From DATFDN01 sp963830565 (GTDB taxonomy: Bacteria; Pseudomonadota; Alphaproteobacteria; Acetobacterales; Acetobacteraceae): DNA of 64,000 nucleotides. Positions 61,000 through 64,000 of this stretch are shown here, in pieces. The translations under genes were made by a program, and so were the position numbers. Positions within the stretch are counted from its first letter, which is position 1; each line of letters starts with the position of its first letter. The notes below the pieces were generated by a model. The model did no database searches and had not been told where the DNA came from. It saw nothing but the letters and a program-made list of their open reading frames with translations. Location of the stretch: positions 831,920 to 895,919 of the forward strand of contig CAWHMO010000010.1 in the NCBI GenBank assembly GCA_963830565.1. The letters run 5' to 3'.

Positions 61000-62765
61000 G
61001 CGGTTTCCTGGGCGGCGCCCTGCCGCCGCTGCCGGTCGCGGTGCCGTTGGCAGTCGCCGGCGTGCTGCTGCTGTGCAACCGCCTGCTGCCGGGGCGCGTG
61101 CCCGACATCGTGGCCTTGCTCGCCGCCTTGTTCGCCGCCGCGGCGTGCGCGCTTCTGCTGCGCGACGCCGCGGCCGGCCCGATCACCTACTGGTTCGGCG
61201 GCTGGACGCCGCGGCAGGGCCAGGTGATCGGCATTGCGTTCGTGATCGGCCAGGCGGGCGCGCTGCTCGCGCTGTTCACGGCCGGGCTGACCGCGCTGAC
61301 GCTGATCTTCGCCTGGGGCTTCTTCGCCGAAGTCGGGACCGAGTTCCACGCGATGATGCTGGTCTTCATGGCGGCGATGATCGGCTTCGCCCTGACGCAT
61401 GATCTTTTCAATATGTTCGTCTGGTTCGAGGCGATGAGCGTGACCGCCTTCGCGCTGACCGCCTATGCGCTGAACGAGTTGGCGCTGGAAGGCGCGCTGA
61501 CCTTCACCGTGACCAACGGGATCGGCAGCTTCCTGATGCTGGGCGGGATCGGCCTGCTGTACGCGCCCGCGGAGGCGTTGGATTTCGGCGCGCTGGAATC
61601 CTTCGTGCGCGGCGCCCCGGGCTCACCGGTCGTGGCGGCGGCGTTCTGCATGATCGCGGCGGCATTGCTGATCAAGGGCGCCATGGTGCCGCTGCATTTC
61701 TGGCTGGGAGACGCCCACGCCGTCGCGCCGAGCCCGCTCTCGGTGATGTTCTCCGGGATCATGGTGCCGCTCGGCCTTTTCGGCCTCATGCGGCTGGTCT
61801 GGACGGTGTTCCTGCCCGACCCCGCCGTGCAGCATCTTGTACATGGGCTGCTGCTGTGGCTTGGCGCACTGACGACCATCCTCGGCGGCATGGCCGCCCT
61901 GGAGCAGCGGCACATCAAGCGGATGCTCGCATTCTCCACGGTGTCGCACATGGGCGTGTTGCTCATGGCGCTCGCGCTGGTGACGCCGGCCGGAATCGCG
62001 GGGTTCCTCGCCTATCTGATCGGCCATGGATTGGTGAAGGCCGCGCTGTTCATGATCGCCGGCATTCTTCTCGCGCGACTGGGCAGCGTCGATGCCATTG
62101 TCCTGCGCGGCAAGGGCGGGACGCTGTGGCCGGCGGGCCTGGCCTGCGGACTGGGAGGGCTCCTGCTCGGCGGGCTGCCGCTTGGTGTCATGAACGAGGG
62201 AGCGGCCCTCATCGACGCCGCGGCGACCGCCGCGGGACTTTCGTGGCCCGCGGCCGCGTTGGTGCTCGGCACCGGCCTGACGGGCGCCGCGGTGCTGAGA
62301 GCGACCGGTCGCGTCTTTGCCGGACTCGGTTCCCAGCCTGGCGAGGAGAAGGAAGCGCCGCGAGAAAACGAACGGGAGCCGGAAAACCGGCCGCTCTGGC
62401 TGATGCTCTCCCCGGCGGTCGTGCTGCTTGGCGCAGCGCTCGTCTGGAGTGATGGAGTGGGCGAGCTGGCGCGCGCGAGCGCGCGCGGCTTCCTGGCGGT
62501 TGCCGGCCAGGCGGGCACATCGGTGCCGCTTCTCGAACCGCCGCATCCGTTCCTGCCCTGGCTGTCGCTCGGCCTGACGGTCGTGGTTGCCGCCTACGAT
62601 CTGTGGCGGGATCGCCTTCCGGCATGGCTGGTAAGCGCAACCGGCCGGCTGAGCGCACCCGTGTTCGGCGCCATTACCCGCCTGCATAGCGGGATAATCG
62701 GCGATTACGTGGCCTGGATCACCGCTGGCCTGGCGCTGTTCGCGGCCGTGCTGGGGCTGCGCTGA
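60996..62765 (+). CDS. mrpD: Mrp-type antiporter subunit D (NuoN/M-like)
   Basis: A 589-residue proton-translocating subunit with about fourteen helices. FNMFVWFEAMSVTAFALTAY holds the key Glu, and IKGAMVPLHFWLGDAHAVAP, with the conserved Lys and His, is the antiporter core. The last ~120 residues form an extra, partly charged segment (PGEEKEAPRENEREPENRPL) before two more helices. It is the only antiporter-like subunit seen; no MrpA is in the window, so the complex looks reduced. Confidence 0.9.
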   Translation: MSGFLGGALPPLPVAVPLAVAGVLLLCNRLLPGRVPDIVALLAALFAAAACALLLRDAAAGPITYWFGGWTPRQGQVIGIAFVIGQAGALLALFTAGLTALTLIFAWGFFAEVGTEFHAMMLVFMAAMIGFALTHDLFNMFVWFEAMSVTAFALTAYALNELALEGALTFTVTNGIGSFLMLGGIGLLYAPAEALDFGALESFVRGAPGSPVVAAAFCMIAAALLIKGAMVPLHFWLGDAHAVAPSPLSVMFSGIMVPLGLFGLMRLVWTVFLPDPAVQHLVHGLLLWLGALTTILGGMAALEQRHIKRMLAFSTVSHMGVLLMALALVTPAGIAGFLAYLIGHGLVKAALFMIAGILLARLGSVDAIVLRGKGGTLWPAGLACGLGGLLLGGLPLGVMNEGAALIDAAATAAGLSWPAAALVLGTGLTGAAVLRATGRVFAGLGSQPGEEKEAPRENEREPENRPLWLMLSPAVVLLGAALVWSDGVGELARASARGFLAVAGQAGTSVPLLEPPHPFLPWLSLGLTVVVAAYDLWRDRLPAWLVSATGRLSAPVFGAITRLHSGIIGDYVAWITAGLALFAAVLGLR

Positions 62766-62841
62766 ACGCGGCTCTGTGATAAAACGGCACGCGGCCAAGC
62801 CCGTTTGCCGTGCATAAGCCCGCAACAAAAGGGAAGCGAGC

Positions 62842-63693
62842 GTGAGCGATCTTCGTCCACCGCAGGAGCAGCGACGACAGCCCGGGCTCGAAGCGGAGAT
62901 GGAGCCGCGGCCCCAGTCGAGCATGGCGAATTACCGAGCCGCGGCACGACTGGAAGGCAAGATAGCCCTCATTTCGGGCGGCGATTCCGGCATCGGTCGC
63001 GCGGTGGCGGTCGGCTTCGCCAAGGAAGGCGCCGACATCGCCATCACGTATCTCGATGAGCACGAGGATGCCCAGGAGACCGTCCGGCTGATCGAGGCGG
63101 AGGAGCGCCGAGCGCTGGCCATCCCCGGCGACATCGGCAATTCCGATTTCGCGCGCGAGGTTATCCGCCAGACGGTGGCCGCCTTCGGCCGGATCGACGT
63201 CCTGGTGAACAATGCCGCCGAGCAACATGTCGTCGAGAGGCTCGAAGACCTGAGCGACGCCCAGCTCGAGCGGACCTTCCGCACCAACATCTTCGGCCAG
63301 TTCTTCCTGACGCGCTCGGCACTCCCCGAGATGCCTGACGGCTCGGCCATCATCAACACCGCTTCGGTGACGGCCTATCGCGGCAGCAAGCAGCTTGTGG
63401 ATTACGCCAGCACCAAGGGCGCCATCGTCGGCTTCACGCGCTCGCTCTCGAAGCAACTCGAGAGCCGGCGCATCCGGGTCAACGCGGTGGCGCCGGGACC
63501 GATCTGGACGCCGCTTATCCCGGCGAGCTACCCCGCCGAGCAGACAGCGAAGCACGGTGAGCAGACCCCGATGGGGCGGGCGGGGCAACCCGACGAGGTC
63601 GCGCCCAGCTACATCTTCCTTGCCTCGCGGGATGCGGCGTACTTCTCCGGCCAGGTCCTGCATCCGAATGGTGGGGAGGTGGTCAACGGCTGA
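62842..63693 (+). CDS. SDR family oxidoreductase (general stress protein-like)
   Basis: A 283-residue short-chain dehydrogenase. The NAD(P) motif is LISGGDSGIGRAVAVGFAKE, the NNA motif is VLVNNAAEQHVVE, and the active site is Y-A-S-T-K-G. The ~40-residue N-terminal leader (PPQEQRRQPGLEAEMEPRPQ) is typical of the YhdF/YdaD-like stress subgroup. GTG start at 62842. Its 3' end overlaps mnmE if the ATG at 63668 is used. Confidence 0.88.
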   Translation: MSDLRPPQEQRRQPGLEAEMEPRPQSSMANYRAAARLEGKIALISGGDSGIGRAVAVGFAKEGADIAITYLDEHEDAQETVRLIEAEERRALAIPGDIGNSDFAREVIRQTVAAFGRIDVLVNNAAEQHVVERLEDLSDAQLERTFRTNIFGQFFLTRSALPEMPDGSAIINTASVTAYRGSKQLVDYASTKGAIVGFTRSLSKQLESRRIRVNAVAPGPIWTPLIPASYPAEQTAKHGEQTPMGRAGQPDEVAPSYIFLASRDAAYFSGQVLHPNGGEVVNG

Positions 63694-64000
63694 CGGTCCG
63701 GCCCGGCGACCGGCCGATCGGCGGGAGACGATCTTCGCCCTCGCGAGTGGCGCTGGGCGGACGGCGATCGCGGTCCTGCGGGTCAGCGGGCCGGCCAGCC
63801 GGGAGGTGCTCGCCGCAGCTGTGTCGCGACGTCCCCGTGGCGCGGCGGGCGTCGTTGCGTCGCTTGCGCGATGCGGCGGGAGCCGAACTTGACCGGGCGG
63901 TGGTGCTGTGGATGCCCGGCCCGGGCAGCTATACCGGCGAGGATTCAGCGGAACTGCACCTGCATGGCGGGGCGGCGGTGCTGGAGGGTGTGGCCTCGGC
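63668..64000 (+). CDS. mnmE: tRNA modification GTPase MnmE, N-terminus only, with an apparent frameshift
   Basis: The frame reads RETIFALASGAGRTAIAVLR and VSGPASREVLAAA, the N-terminal TrmE fold of MnmE, which with MnmG makes the cmnm5U wobble modification. It then runs into nonsense and a stop at 63892. Shifting one base near 63813-63822 restores the family sequence (AGAELDRAVVLWMPGPGSYT, GEDSAELHLHGGAAVLEGVA) to the window edge. The ATG at 63668 is the best available start, with a weak ribosome site. The G-domain and C-terminus lie beyond the window. Confidence 0.82.

Noticed and set aside
1..64000. CRISPR arrays, prophage genes, integrases and complete insertion sequences
   Set aside because: I looked for regularly spaced direct repeats, transposase motifs and phage structural proteins and saw none; the repeats found are short palindromes.

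Overview
The window reads as chromosome of a GC-rich alphaproteobacterium, most likely in the Rhodospirillales/Acetobacteraceae neighbourhood. The support is the alphaproteobacterial cell-cycle genes gcrA and chpT, the HemJ-type protoporphyrinogen oxidase, the order rho-hemJ-(HAD)-hemH-hemE next to a PPDK-regulatory (DUF299) gene, and genes packed with 4-base overlaps (ATGA, GTGA). Species cannot be named from sequence alone. No phage, integrase or intact insertion sequence was seen; the only mobile-looking items are a BrnTA toxin-antitoxin pair and two families of palindromic repeat.

Layout. 1-2.4 kb: the start of prkA, a tRNA-Arg(CCG), a two-gene chromate transporter and a lone receiver protein. 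2.5-6.2 kb: hydantoinase/oxoprolinase genes hyuB-hyuA. 6.3-11.9 kb: a compact chemotaxis operon chpT-cheA-cheW-cheY-cheB-cheR with the CtrA-pathway phosphotransferase ChpT at its head. 12-18 kb: DUF3553, moaA, a secreted CHAP protein, ridA, a thioesterase, a glutamate-type dehydrogenase and ahcY. 18.1-22.8 kb: a coenzyme F420 operon (aat-hypothetical-fgd-cofE-cofD-cofC). 22.9-28.8 kb: a VOC protein, a UdgX fusion, a PRC-barrel protein, an MFS carrier, argG and BrnTA. 28.8-34.8 kb: rho, haem genes, a candidate replication origin and the DUF299 gene. 34.8-47.7 kb: housekeeping genes (ldh/mdh-like, rsmB, guaB, rlmE, ppx, an argH-like gene, gcrA, tatA, a CoA-transferase). 47.8-52 kb: a GDP-heptose cluster (hddC-gmhB fusion, gmhA, hddA) and a glycosyltransferase. 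52-58.6 kb: bcp, glnE and a large AsmA/YhdP-like protein. 58.6-62.8 kb: an Mrp antiporter operon without a full MrpA. The window ends with an SDR gene and the 5' part of mnmE.

Two features dominate interpretation. First, the hemE / DUF299 intergenic gap (33.6-33.9 kb) has the gene context of the Caulobacter origin and carries tandem DnaA-box/G-box-like 9-mers, with flanking genes pointing away from it. Second, six genes (cheR, cheA, the exported hypothetical at 21.6-22.2 kb, glnE, the YhdP-like gene and mnmE) are each broken by what looks like one single-base shift, mostly in or beside G/C runs. Because conserved housekeeping genes are hit and the rest of each reading frame is intact, indel errors in the assembly are more likely than true decay.

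The most biologically unusual content is the F420 set (CofC, CofD, CofE, F420-dependent glucose-6-phosphate dehydrogenase-like), the placement of ChpT in the chemotaxis operon, the fused HddC-GmhB that lacks two usual zinc cysteines, the UdgX fusion, and the reduced Mrp system.
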